Positions 41,993-50,432 of a stretch of 64,000 nucleotides of DNA are shown piece by piece. Numbering within the stretch: the first letter of the stretch is position 1; each line of letters begins with the position of its first letter. The notes beneath the pieces are model-generated. The model did no database searches and was not told the DNA's origin. It worked only from the letters and a program-made list of their open reading frames with translations. A program made the translations under genes and the position numbers. Source of the DNA: Paenibacillus sp. JJ-100 (GTDB lineage Bacteria; Bacillota; Bacilli; Paenibacillales; Paenibacillaceae); the NCBI RefSeq assembly GCF_948329825.1, contig NZ_CAOJCM010000004.1, positions 62,001-126,000 on the forward strand, read 5' to 3'.

Positions 41993-44721
41993 GAAGAGAT
42001 AAACAGACAAATACGGGGGATCACAGTCATTCACACACTGAATCGGGTCCGGGAAAGCCAGGTTATAAGGACTATATGCAGGACAGGCAGCTTCATGAAG
42101 AACACGACAGACAGCCGGGTAGACAGCGAGAGATTCCGTTGCCGCATGCAGGAATCGTTGTACTGATTGGCCCATCGAATAGTGGTAAAAGCACATTGCT
42201 GGCCGAGCTTGTAGCTGAGGATGTTATTCGTGCTACCGAGGTGGTTTCGTCTGATCAGTTTCGTATGCTGGTTGGTGACGAAGAGTATGTGGAATGGAGG
42301 CATCGACCTCGCAGTGAAGCAGATGTGTTGTACGCTGAATATCAGCAGGTATCAGCCAAAGCATTTGAAGCGATGGAAGCAATGCTCGCAACCCGTTGTC
42401 GTCTGAACAAGCTGACCTGGGTGGATGCGACTCATCTGTATCCCGAGGATCGCGAACGGTTGATTGAGCTGGCGCGTAAAGCCCATGTGCCTATCATCGC
42501 GAGCGTTCTGGATGTACCGGAGCATGTATTGCTTGAGCGTGATGAACGGCGCAAACATCCGCGTGGACGTCAGCGGGTAAAACAGCAAGCACAGCAATTC
42601 AAACGTACCTTGCGCTCCATCCGTGATGAAGGATTTGATGCGAGCTATGTGCTGAAACACCCTTACCCTGTGACCTTTGTACGTACAACGAATCCGCTGA
42701 TGTTAGACATGGGCACGGGGATTGATATCATTGGCGATATCCACGGCTGTTACGATGAAATGATGGAGCTCATTTATCGTCTAGGGTACGTGGATGAACG
42801 AGGCGATGGCATGATGCGCCATCCCGAAGGGCGAAAGCTCGTTTCTGTCGGGGATGTAAGCAGCCGTGGGCCGGAATCGTTAAAATGTTTGCTTTTCTGG
42901 CAGCGGCATTGTGAAGCTGGTCTTGCTTATATGGTCGACAGTAACCACGGATGGAAAATAGCGCGTTATCTGGACGGACGTGACGTTACATTGAATCATG
43001 GGGATGAGCTTGTAGAAGCCGAGCTGATGCAACTGGAACAAGTCCAAGGCGCGGATCGGGCACAGCAAGTTCAGGCAGAACTGCGAGATTTTCTGCTTGG
43101 AGCACCGTCACATCTGGTGTTCACCCAAAACGGTGTACGGCAGGTCGTTGTTGCCCATGCGGGGATACGAGATCATTTTATCGGTAAGCAGTCCAAGCGC
43201 ATTCAGGATTACTGCCGGTATGGGGATGTGGATGGAACAGATGAGAGAGGAAGGCCAGTGCGCAAGGATTGGTACGTAGACCATACATCTGGTGAATGCG
43301 TTGTCTGGGGACATGATCCAAGACCGTACCCTACCATGGTGAATGACACCGTCAATATTGATCAGGGCGTTGTATTTGGGGGCATGCTCACGGCATGGAG
43401 AATGCCGGAACGGGAGATCGTTAGTGTACCGGCGAAGCAAGACTATGCCCAGGACCCGGATAGTCCGTTGAAACGTTGGGAACAACAGCGCTTTGCACCG
43501 CCGAACATACGCAAGTTCAAGAACGGTTTTACGGTGCAGACAGGGTCAAGGTTGAATGTCACTGTGCAGGGAGAATTGGCACAGACGGCGCTGGATACTT
43601 TCTCACATTTTACGGTACCACTTGAGGAACTGGTCTATATCCCGCCAACCATGAGTCCACCGCCGGGTGAATGTTCTGTGGAAGGGTTTACGGAGCATCC
43701 GAGGGATGCGTTCCGTTACTATCGTTCACAGGGAGTAACTCGTATGGTTGCGGAGAAGAAACATATGGGGAGTCGGGCTATTCTAATCCTGTTCCGTGAT
43801 GAACAGGCTGCCTCCCAGCGTGTAGGAAGACCGATACTGGGCCGGATCGTAACACGCACAGGACGATCCTTTTTTGATCCAACGACAGAGCAGGAGATAC
43901 TCTCCAGATTACACGCGGACTTGACTGTGGAGGGATATTTCGAACGGTATCAGACCGAATTTGTTTTGTTGGATGCAGAGATTGTACCTTGGAATCTGAA
44001 AGCACAGGAGCTGATCGCTTCACAATACGCTCATGTTGCTGAAGCAGCATTGTTGGATCGCAGCGTTGGGGTAGACAAAATCCGTGAGGCTGCGAAAGCA
44101 GGCCGTGATGTCGCCGATTGGTTACAGGAAACGGAGGTTAAGCTGGCGAATGCCCGGACTTTCCGGGATGTGTTCCAATACTACTGCTGGGATGTCAAGG
44201 ACATCGGTGACATCCGTATTGCACCGTTTCATATTCTCGCTCATAGCACGGGAACGTTCTGGGAGCAGACCCATGAGTGGCATATGGAGAAGAGCCGGGA
44301 GCTGGCTCAGATCTCGGGGCTCATGATGGAGACGGAATACCGTGTTATTGCAGATGAGACAGATGAGGAAGACATCATTCGCTGGTGGGAGGAGATTACA
44401 GCGGAAGGTCATGAGGGGATCGTAATCAAACCCGAGACATTCCGCAGTTGGAACGGGAACAAGATGATTCAGCCTGCACTGAAAGTTAGAGGGCGTGCAT
44501 ATTTGCATATCATCTACGGCATGGATTATCTGGCTCCTGAGCATGTTGCTCGTCTTCGCAAACGCAAGACGTCCAAAAAGGAACGGCATGCGCTACTGGA
44601 AAGTGCTTTGGGCATGGAAGGGGTCGAACGTTTTGTGCGCGGCGAATCCATAGAGCGAATTCATGAATGTGTGCTCGCTGCCTTATCTCTTGAATCGGAA
44701 CGAGTAGATCCGCGTTTATAG
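41989..44721 (+). CDS. pnkp: Polynucleotide kinase-phosphatase-ligase (Pnkp), RNA repair
   Basis: This 910-residue trifunctional enzyme has three domains. The first is a 5'-kinase with P-loop GPSNSGKST (61-69). The second is a metallophosphatase from about residue 245 (IDIIGDIHGCYDEM, VGDVSSRGPES, SNHGWK, VVAHAGI). The third is a C-terminal nucleotidyltransferase with the adenylation motif EKKHMGSR near residue 590, EGHEGIVIKPE (motif IV) and PALKVRGRAYL (motif V). It heals 2',3'-cyclic phosphate and 5'-OH ends and, with Hen1, seals cleaved RNA. It carries an unusual charged N-terminal extension of about 50 residues rich in His, Gln and Arg. A hairpin terminator follows. Confidence 0.95.
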   Translation: MRRDKQTNTGDHSHSHTESGPGKPGYKDYMQDRQLHEEHDRQPGRQREIPLPHAGIVVLIGPSNSGKSTLLAELVAEDVIRATEVVSSDQFRMLVGDEEYVEWRHRPRSEADVLYAEYQQVSAKAFEAMEAMLATRCRLNKLTWVDATHLYPEDRERLIELARKAHVPIIASVLDVPEHVLLERDERRKHPRGRQRVKQQAQQFKRTLRSIRDEGFDASYVLKHPYPVTFVRTTNPLMLDMGTGIDIIGDIHGCYDEMMELIYRLGYVDERGDGMMRHPEGRKLVSVGDVSSRGPESLKCLLFWQRHCEAGLAYMVDSNHGWKIARYLDGRDVTLNHGDELVEAELMQLEQVQGADRAQQVQAELRDFLLGAPSHLVFTQNGVRQVVVAHAGIRDHFIGKQSKRIQDYCRYGDVDGTDERGRPVRKDWYVDHTSGECVVWGHDPRPYPTMVNDTVNIDQGVVFGGMLTAWRMPEREIVSVPAKQDYAQDPDSPLKRWEQQRFAPPNIRKFKNGFTVQTGSRLNVTVQGELAQTALDTFSHFTVPLEELVYIPPTMSPPPGECSVEGFTEHPRDAFRYYRSQGVTRMVAEKKHMGSRAILILFRDEQAASQRVGRPILGRIVTRTGRSFFDPTTEQEILSRLHADLTVEGYFERYQTEFVLLDAEIVPWNLKAQELIASQYAHVAEAALLDRSVGVDKIREAAKAGRDVADWLQETEVKLANARTFRDVFQYYCWDVKDIGDIRIAPFHILAHSTGTFWEQTHEWHMEKSRELAQISGLMMETEYRVIADETDEEDIIRWWEEITAEGHEGIVIKPETFRSWNGNKMIQPALKVRGRAYLHIIYGMDYLAPEHVARLRKRKTSKKERHALLESALGMEGVERFVRGESIERIHECVLAALSLESERVDPRL

Positions 44722-44842
44722 GCTTTTCATATAGACACGGAGTGAACGTTAGATGAGTGGAAGTGCCCACTTTTCTGTGAGTACTTGAGTATGAAATTAA
44801 CCTGAGAAAGATCTGATAAATGATCTGAAAAAGGATCTAAGA

Positions 44843-44889
44843 AGGAATGTAACTGGATGATTATTCATTCATGTTATGTTCCTTTTTTG
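44843..44889 (+). terminator. Terminator region of the RNA-repair operon
   Basis: AGGAATGTAAC pairs throughout with GTTATGTTCCT (two G-U pairs) and is followed by TTTTTT. The 325-bp gap around it also has short GATCT repeats near 44808-44839 but no credible gene. Confidence 0.7.
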
Positions 44890-45046
44890 TTGTTCACTTT
44901 TTACGGTATAAACGGTTTATTCTTCGCTTTATTTCTTTGTTTGAAGAAGTTTGGTGATGGTGTTTCTTTTATAAATAGCAACAATATATGCACCGATAGT
45001 AATGGTGAGTTTTTCATCATACTGACTCAGAAAGGAAGCGAAGAAT

Positions 45047-45601
45047 ATGTTTAAACGTGTAGAGAATGAATTGGAATTTGCGATGTTCAATGGGGTGTGG
45101 ACAACCGTCTGGAATGAAAAAGGGTTTGAGTTTGAGTTTTCTGAGGATTTTCTCGAACGATATGTGGTGGTTACGGGGGAAGGATATTATGTAGGTTCAA
45201 TTGAGATCAAACCTTACGCCAGGGAAAGTTCCATTAACGAAGTCGGGCCATTTCTGGAGCATCCCCTGATTCAGGAAGAGATGGGGAACATTGCGGAGAT
45301 CGATAAATTAGCTATTTTGTCTACCTTCCGCGGGCAATATATTGCCGAGCTGTTATCTGCCATAGTGCACTACGCAGAAATGAAACAGATCCGTTATTAC
45401 GCCATGTTACTGGAGCCAGTGCTACTGAGAGCCTTGCGCATCACCTATCATGTGCCGATTCAGAAAGTTGGGGGACGAGTATTTTATAAAGGGGAGGATG
45501 TGATTCCGTCCATTGTGAATGCACGGGAGGTATATATGCATAAGGAACGATATGCTTGGCTGGTTGACCCAGGACAATATGTGACAAATAAATACAAATA
45601 A
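45047..45601 (+). CDS. GNAT-like acyltransferase family protein, function unknown
   Basis: This 184-residue protein resembles the N-acyl amino acid/autoinducer-synthase branch of the GNAT fold. The pieces are IAEIDKLAILSTFRGQYIAELLSAIVHYAEMKQIRYY followed by LEPVLLRALRITYHVPIQKVGG. This matches the usual order of a cofactor-binding turn and a C-terminal beta strand pair. AAAGGAAG lies before the ATG. It is downstream of the RNA-repair operon but separated by a terminator. The substrate is unknown. Confidence 0.55.
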   Translation: MFKRVENELEFAMFNGVWTTVWNEKGFEFEFSEDFLERYVVVTGEGYYVGSIEIKPYARESSINEVGPFLEHPLIQEEMGNIAEIDKLAILSTFRGQYIAELLSAIVHYAEMKQIRYYAMLLEPVLLRALRITYHVPIQKVGGRVFYKGEDVIPSIVNAREVYMHKERYAWLVDPGQYVTNKYK

Positions 45602-45689
45602 CTTCATATATCAACGTAAAATATACATTTTTGTTGAAATTAATCTTATAAACTCGAATTGAATATAAACCAGATAGTGTTTGTTAGAT

Positions 45690-45720
45690 ATGAGGATGGA
45701 GGCCTAAAGAACCTCATTTT
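45690..45720 (+). terminator. Probable terminator after the GNAT-like gene
   Basis: A short stem ATGAGG/CCTCAT with a 16-nt loop is followed by TTTT. Confidence 0.5.
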
Positions 45721-45850
45721 CATATCGTGAAGATGGGGTTTTGGAATCATACGAATGAACCATAGGCCTATATCCAATCTGTACATTCTAGGTAATAATT
45801 ATAAGAAGAAGCATTGGAATCTCACTACGTAAGGATAGGAGGTAACCTGT

Positions 45851-46102
45851 ATGGCGTCAATGATTATACTCGTGAAACAGACTGAAGACGATGAAAAGGT
45901 TATTTATCGATTCGGACCGAATGAGCGGAAGATGGGACTCATCGAGATGAACAAAATTAAGGAAAGTGTGAAGGAACTCGAGCCTGTTCAGGTGGACGGC
46001 ATGAATCCAAGTTTTTACTTCAATCGAGCCGCTCAGCGATTGGTGCGATGTCTGTTTAGAGAAGGCGGTAAGTTCCCAGAGCGGACATCATTTGAATCGT
46101 GA
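45851..46102 (+). CDS. Small conserved-looking hypothetical protein
   Basis: This 83-residue charged protein begins MASMIILVKQTEDDEKVIYRFGP and contains FYFNRAAQRLVRCLFREGG. It has no membrane segment or known motif. A strong ribosome site (AGGAGG, 8 bp from the ATG) and the strong terminator at 46133 make it a real gene. Function is unknown. Confidence 0.7.
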   Translation: MASMIILVKQTEDDEKVIYRFGPNERKMGLIEMNKIKESVKELEPVQVDGMNPSFYFNRAAQRLVRCLFREGGKFPERTSFES

Positions 46103-46132
46103 TAAAAGGGTAACTAAATAGGAACAGATACA

Positions 46133-46182
46133 AACCCAAGTTCAAGTGCTCTTCATATGAGCACTTTGACTTGGGTTTTATT
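46133..46182 (+). terminator. Strong terminator after the small hypothetical gene
   Basis: AACCCAAGTTCAAGTGCTC (46133-46151) pairs with GAGCACTTTGACTTGGGTT (46159-46177) with one mismatch; T residues follow. It is about 30 bp downstream of the stop. Confidence 0.9.
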
Positions 46183-46352
46183 TATACCTTGGTAGAAACA
46201 TTTCCTGTGTTATTTTATTTGCTTTTTGGAAGGTGACTTACGTTGACTCCAGGTTTTACGGAATATCTTAAGAATGTCGTTTTCCTGGTTTTTCAGTAGA
46301 CTGTACGTATAGATTTTATGGCGCTGTCCCGACGATTGAATAGGAATAAGAA

Positions 46353-46389
46353 AAGCCCACAATTCACCTGATTAGGGATGTGGGCTTAT
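46353..46389 (-). terminator. Terminator of the AEC transporter gene
   Basis: AAGCCCACA/TGTGGGCTT forms a 9-bp stem; on the minus strand it is followed by TTTTC. It lies about 40 bp after the AEC stop. Confidence 0.8.
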
Positions 46390-46426
46390 ATTAGTTTGTA
46401 AGCAGGGGTATACGACCCGTTCAATA

Positions 46427-47347
46427 TCAAAATGTTTTTGCATACGAGATCAGGGCTGTAATGGTAATGATATTGAGCAACGTAGAGATGAGCACCGTTT
46501 GGGCTGCAAAATCGGGTTCGTTGTCATACTCTTCTGCCAGAATCGAAGCATTCACCCCAGCAGGCATTCCGGAAGCGATAATAAGTGCCTGAGCTGCAAT
46601 ACCTTGTAACCCTAATAACAGCACAACAGAAATTCCGATCGCCGGCCCAATCAGTAGACGGATAAATGTGCTAATATACACATCAAGACGGTACAGACGG
46701 ATCGGATATTTTACAATCTGGGCTCCTAGGGTCAACAAGGCTACAGCGACCATACTTTGTTGCGCATAGGTTAGCGGCATGGATAAAAAGGTAGGCAATG
46801 GCACTTTCCACATATGGAACAATAACCCGAGCAATAGCGCATAAGGTACAGGCATTTTTAGAAATCCAATAATGACCGCACGGTAGTTTCCTTTGAGCTT
46901 CGCCCCTTGAATCGATAATACACCATAGGTGAAGGTGAGTAGAGATTGCAAGGACATAACGAGCGCCTGAATAGAAGAGGCGAGTGGATCACCGCGGAAT
47001 ACCAGTGCATTAATCGGCAGACCGTAGTTGCCTGCATTGTCGAGCATGATACTGTTATTAAAAGCGGCCTTCATACTTTTGTTCATTCGAAATGTACGTG
47101 CCACAATGGAACCGATGATATAGAGAATAAAAACATAGATCGCATAAAACAGGGTAACCGTACCGAGTAATTCACCTGACATATCCGAATGGTACATGCT
47201 CATAAAGACAGCTGCGGGGGTAATACAATAGAAATTGATTTTCGCGAGGGTGTACAAGTCCAGCTTGAACACCTTTTGCATCCAGGATCCGACAGCGATC
47301 AGGAGAAATACGGGCAGGACGACTTCTAACATGATGTCTGCAATCAT
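46427..47347 (-). CDS. AEC family transporter
   Basis: This protein of about 306 residues has ten hydrophobic segments typical of the auxin-efflux-carrier (Mem_trans) family. FNNSIMLDNAGNYGLPI is near residue 97 and IASGMPAGVNASILAEEY is near the C-terminus. Bacterial members export or import organic acids such as malate. The start at 47347 is preferred because AAGGAAG lies 8 bp upstream; an ATG 21 bp earlier has no site. It is monocistronic. Confidence 0.88.
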   Translation of the reverse strand: MIADIMLEVVLPVFLLIAVGSWMQKVFKLDLYTLAKINFYCITPAAVFMSMYHSDMSGELLGTVTLFYAIYVFILYIIGSIVARTFRMNKSMKAAFNNSIMLDNAGNYGLPINALVFRGDPLASSIQALVMSLQSLLTFTYGVLSIQGAKLKGNYRAVIIGFLKMPVPYALLLGLLFHMWKVPLPTFLSMPLTYAQQSMVAVALLTLGAQIVKYPIRLYRLDVYISTFIRLLIGPAIGISVVLLLGLQGIAAQALIIASGMPAGVNASILAEEYDNEPDFAAQTVLISTLLNIITITALISYAKTF

Positions 47348-47466
47348 TGGCTCAGCTTCCTTTTTCATGAAAATTTCAGATATTTACGAAAAACACTTTG
47401 ATTATTATATCATTTATCCCTAGCTGTAAGGGCATTGCATCCAAAAAGTTCAGGAGGTGTTATATC

Positions 47467-47982
47467 ATGATTCCAGATCATCTAGATATGGGCTTATCGA
47501 TTTTGTTTATCGGGTTCAATCCGAGCATTACCTCAGGAGAGACAGGTCATCATTATGCGTATAAAGGCAACCGTTTCTGGCGCATTCTGGAGCGTTCCGG
47601 GCTGACCCCGCGTCTATATGATACAACGGAGGATGGGGAATTGTTGAAGCTGGGGTATGGGTTCACCAATATCGTTGCGCGTCCAACCAAAGGTATGGAG
47701 GATATTACCAAGGAAGAGTACGCAGAAGGACGCAAGATTTTACGCCAAAAACTGGAGAAGTACCGACCGGACATTGCCTGTTTCGTTGGTAAAGGCGTGT
47801 ACACCCAATACAGTCAACGTTCTAAGGTGGAGTGGGGATTCCAGGACGATCCAATCGTCAAGGAGATTCAGGAGTTTGTTGCGCCTTCGTCTAGTGGACT
47901 GGTGCGTATGTCGATGGATGAGATTGTGGCCATCTATACTCAGCTGGCAGAGTTTGTTGCGGAGAAGAACGGTGGAGAATAA
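47467..47982 (+). CDS. mug: G/U mismatch-specific uracil-DNA glycosylase (Mug family)
   Basis: This protein of about 171 residues is of the Mug/TDG class of the uracil-DNA glycosylase superfamily. Motif 1 is IGFNPS (residues 15-20, the GINPG equivalent), followed by the typical GETGHHYAYKGNRFWRIL. Motif 2 is PSSSGLVRM near the C-terminus, in place of the usual NPSGLNR. It would excise uracil or ethenocytosine mispaired with guanine. AGGAGG lies 9 bp before the ATG. It is 170 bp upstream of an ECF sigma factor gene and probably independent of it. Confidence 0.88.
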   Translation: MIPDHLDMGLSILFIGFNPSITSGETGHHYAYKGNRFWRILERSGLTPRLYDTTEDGELLKLGYGFTNIVARPTKGMEDITKEEYAEGRKILRQKLEKYRPDIACFVGKGVYTQYSQRSKVEWGFQDDPIVKEIQEFVAPSSSGLVRMSMDEIVAIYTQLAEFVAEKNGGE

Positions 47983-48150
47983 GAGAATCATCGTAATTCA
48001 ACATATCACTCCATGTGTGAGTTCATCCGACTCGGCAATTGCTGGGGAGGATGGATTCTTTTTTTTTGGAATAAAGTGAGAAGTTATGAGAGCGGCTCCC
48101 GTCTATATAGTACAGAACCATGCATGGAAGCTGTAGAGAAGGAGGACTAC

Positions 48151-48720
48151 ATGACACAACAGGTACCGGAGGAGGAACTGATTCAGCGCATTATAGAAGG
48201 GGACAAGCAGCTATTCAGTGTATTCGTGGATCGATATAAAAATAAAATCTACGGCATTATGCGCGGAATGGGCGCTAGTCACCCGGATGCACAGGATCTT
48301 GCGCAGGATACGTTTATCCGCATCTATCGATATCTGCCAACGAGAAGGGAAGGCAGCAGTTTTTCGGCTTGGGTGTATACCATAGCGGTGAATGTGATGA
48401 GGGATCATATGCGGCGGGTTAAATCAACAACGACCCGTGTGAACGAAGAGTCTTATACGCAGGGAATCGAAGAGTTGACGCCGGAGAAGCAAATATTACA
48501 GAAAGAAATGAAACGTGAAATCTACCGTCACTTAGAGCAGTTGCCAGAATCCTACAGACTGGTGCTGCTTCTCAAATATACAAATGAACTGAGTTATGAA
48601 GAAATTGGTGAGGTTACTGGTATGAGTGCTGCCCAGATTCGAAATGCATTGTATCGCGGTAAAAAAAGCCTTCAGAAGCAGTTGAAGCAGGCGCGAGGGG
48701 AGTGGTCTTATGAAATCTAA
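48151..48720 (+). CDS. ECF RNA polymerase sigma factor
   Basis: This protein of about 189 residues has sigma region 2 (DLAQDTFIRIYRYLP, FSAWVYTIAVNVMRDHMRR) and region 4 (LPESYRLVLLLKYTNELSYEEIGEVTGMSAAQIRNAL). ATG at 48151 has GAAGGAGG 5 bp upstream; ATG at 48124 is possible. Its 3' end overlaps by 11 bp the gene for its probable anti-sigma factor, the usual pairing. It likely directs an envelope- or stress-response regulon. The promoter it recognises was not identified here. Confidence 0.92.
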   Translation: MTQQVPEEELIQRIIEGDKQLFSVFVDRYKNKIYGIMRGMGASHPDAQDLAQDTFIRIYRYLPTRREGSSFSAWVYTIAVNVMRDHMRRVKSTTTRVNEESYTQGIEELTPEKQILQKEMKREIYRHLEQLPESYRLVLLLKYTNELSYEEIGEVTGMSAAQIRNALYRGKKSLQKQLKQARGEWSYEI

Positions 48721-50296
48721 ACCGACGGAACAGGACATGCAGTGGGAGAAAAAGTTGTTTCAAGAAACGCCTGATTTTAATTTTACGGAAAACGTGATGA
48801 AGGAGATTGAACATGTGGAGATGGAGCATGGAGAACAAGCGGCTGTTAACATGGAGCATAAACATAGAAAAAGAATGAGACAGCGGAAAAGACGCCGAAT
48901 CATCTCGGTAGCTGCGGCTTGCATTGTACTTGGGGGTTCTCTCACGATCTGGAGTCAGCCGGAGCTCAAACGTCAGGTTATGAGTATCGTCTCTCCGCTA
49001 TGGGAACAGGAGGACGAGATGTTCAAGAATGAGAAGGTAATGTCTGAGTGGACATGGTATGACGACTACTTGCGTTCCAAACCACTCGGATTGATTCAAT
49101 ACCCGAAGCTCAAGGTCGAAGACAAAGGCTACAGCTTCGAAGTAAAGCAAGTACGGTTTGACGGTTCAACGCTGATGATTGCTGTCGTTGAAAAGGGACC
49201 TGACGGGAAGCTTCTACAGTCTCCATTAGATGCTACATTGGATGAAGGGAGTATCAAGGTAACAGATCTTCAGGGGAATAAGATCGCCAAGGAAGGCAGG
49301 ACTGTAATGGACCAGTCTGGCCTATCGCATTATGTATTCCTTTTTGATGGTGACATTCCAGATACAGTTGTCGTGAAAAGTGATACTAGTCAGATCGAGA
49401 TTAGTACAGAAGACTATAGTCGGGAAAAAGTGGATGTGGATTGGAATTTTGAATTCAAGGTTGACACACGTAGAGGTAAGGAACTCGCAATCTATGAAAC
49501 GATCCAGGATGCAAAATATACAACGAAGGATGGACTCGAGCTGGATCTGAACAGGTTCATTCGTACCGTAAACGGCATTCGGCTAGATATGGAAATTACA
49601 CCTAACACTGAGATGATATCGAAGCTTCAGCCGGAATGGTGGTGGAACATCTCACTGTGGTATCACTTCGAGGCAGAAGGTACAGATGGCTCCATTGGAC
49701 ATGTTGGAGATCGAATCAATTATAGTGCGAGAAAGGTTGAGGGAATAAAGTATAACAGCGAACAGCACTCGCTTTGGTTTTCAAATACACCTTATTTCGA
49801 AACCCTGCCGCCGGACAAGAAAAAGTTAAAGTTTGTCCTGGATGGTTACAGTGTTCCAGTAAAGGAAGAAGCAGAGGTCAAGGTTCAACTTGAACAGGGA
49901 GGGAAAACAAACAAAGCGGAGTTAAAGGATAACGGAGATGAGATCAGCTTTACCAAGTATACGTATGAAAAAGATGAAGAGACCAAGGAGGATGTACTAA
50001 GGATGGATATGGAAGGAATAATGATAAACAACCTTGGTTCTCCTGATGATTGGGTCGCTTTGGACCATACGGGAAAAGAATACAAAGTTGATTTTAATGG
50101 TGGTGTAGGAACGTATGAAGGTGACGCTAACCTTTATGAACTAACGGGAATGAAGATGCTCGTTAAGGGTTACCCGATCGATGCCAAAGAGATTACTATA
50201 AAGCGGAAGGTAGTCAACAAAGTGGTTACCGATGTGGACTGGTCTGTGGACCTGCCTTCCTATACATCCCTTCCGTGGGAAAAAGCTGGTCAATAA
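48710..50296 (+). CDS. Membrane anti-sigma factor with DUF4179 domain
   Basis: This 528-residue protein has a cytoplasmic N-terminal segment of about 62 residues that would bind the sigma factor and a very basic patch. One transmembrane helix follows (about 64-81, RIISVAAACIVLGGSLTIW). A large external region has a DUF4179-type domain and a second beta-rich domain of DUF5643 type. It should hold the preceding ECF sigma factor until the external domain senses stress. The external part of roughly 440 residues is large for an anti-sigma factor. Confidence 0.82.
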   Translation: MKSKPTEQDMQWEKKLFQETPDFNFTENVMKEIEHVEMEHGEQAAVNMEHKHRKRMRQRKRRRIISVAAACIVLGGSLTIWSQPELKRQVMSIVSPLWEQEDEMFKNEKVMSEWTWYDDYLRSKPLGLIQYPKLKVEDKGYSFEVKQVRFDGSTLMIAVVEKGPDGKLLQSPLDATLDEGSIKVTDLQGNKIAKEGRTVMDQSGLSHYVFLFDGDIPDTVVVKSDTSQIEISTEDYSREKVDVDWNFEFKVDTRRGKELAIYETIQDAKYTTKDGLELDLNRFIRTVNGIRLDMEITPNTEMISKLQPEWWWNISLWYHFEAEGTDGSIGHVGDRINYSARKVEGIKYNSEQHSLWFSNTPYFETLPPDKKKLKFVLDGYSVPVKEEAEVKVQLEQGGKTNKAELKDNGDEISFTKYTYEKDEETKEDVLRMDMEGIMINNLGSPDDWVALDHTGKEYKVDFNGGVGTYEGDANLYELTGMKMLVKGYPIDAKEITIKRKVVNKVVTDVDWSVDLPSYTSLPWEKAGQ

Positions 50297-50305
50297 TAGC
50301 TGTCA

Positions 50306-50356
50306 TAAAAAAAGACTTGGGATACTCATTTTTATGAGTGTCTCAAGTCTTTTTTA
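50306..50356 (+). terminator. Terminator of the ECF sigma operon
   Basis: AAAGACTTGGGATACTCAT pairs with ATGAGTGTCTCAAGTCTTT with a short T loop; T residues follow. A-rich 5' flank allows use in both directions. Confidence 0.9.
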
Positions 50357-50432
50357 GTGATTACATGGTTGTGCTAATTTATGAGATAGACTTGCTGGGT
50401 GCAAGAATGATCGTGCTGATGTCACAGTGAGA

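Noticed and set aside
44857..45054. 65-codon frame after pnkp
   Set aside because: It begins inside the terminator hairpin, has no ribosome site and overlaps the start of the next gene.
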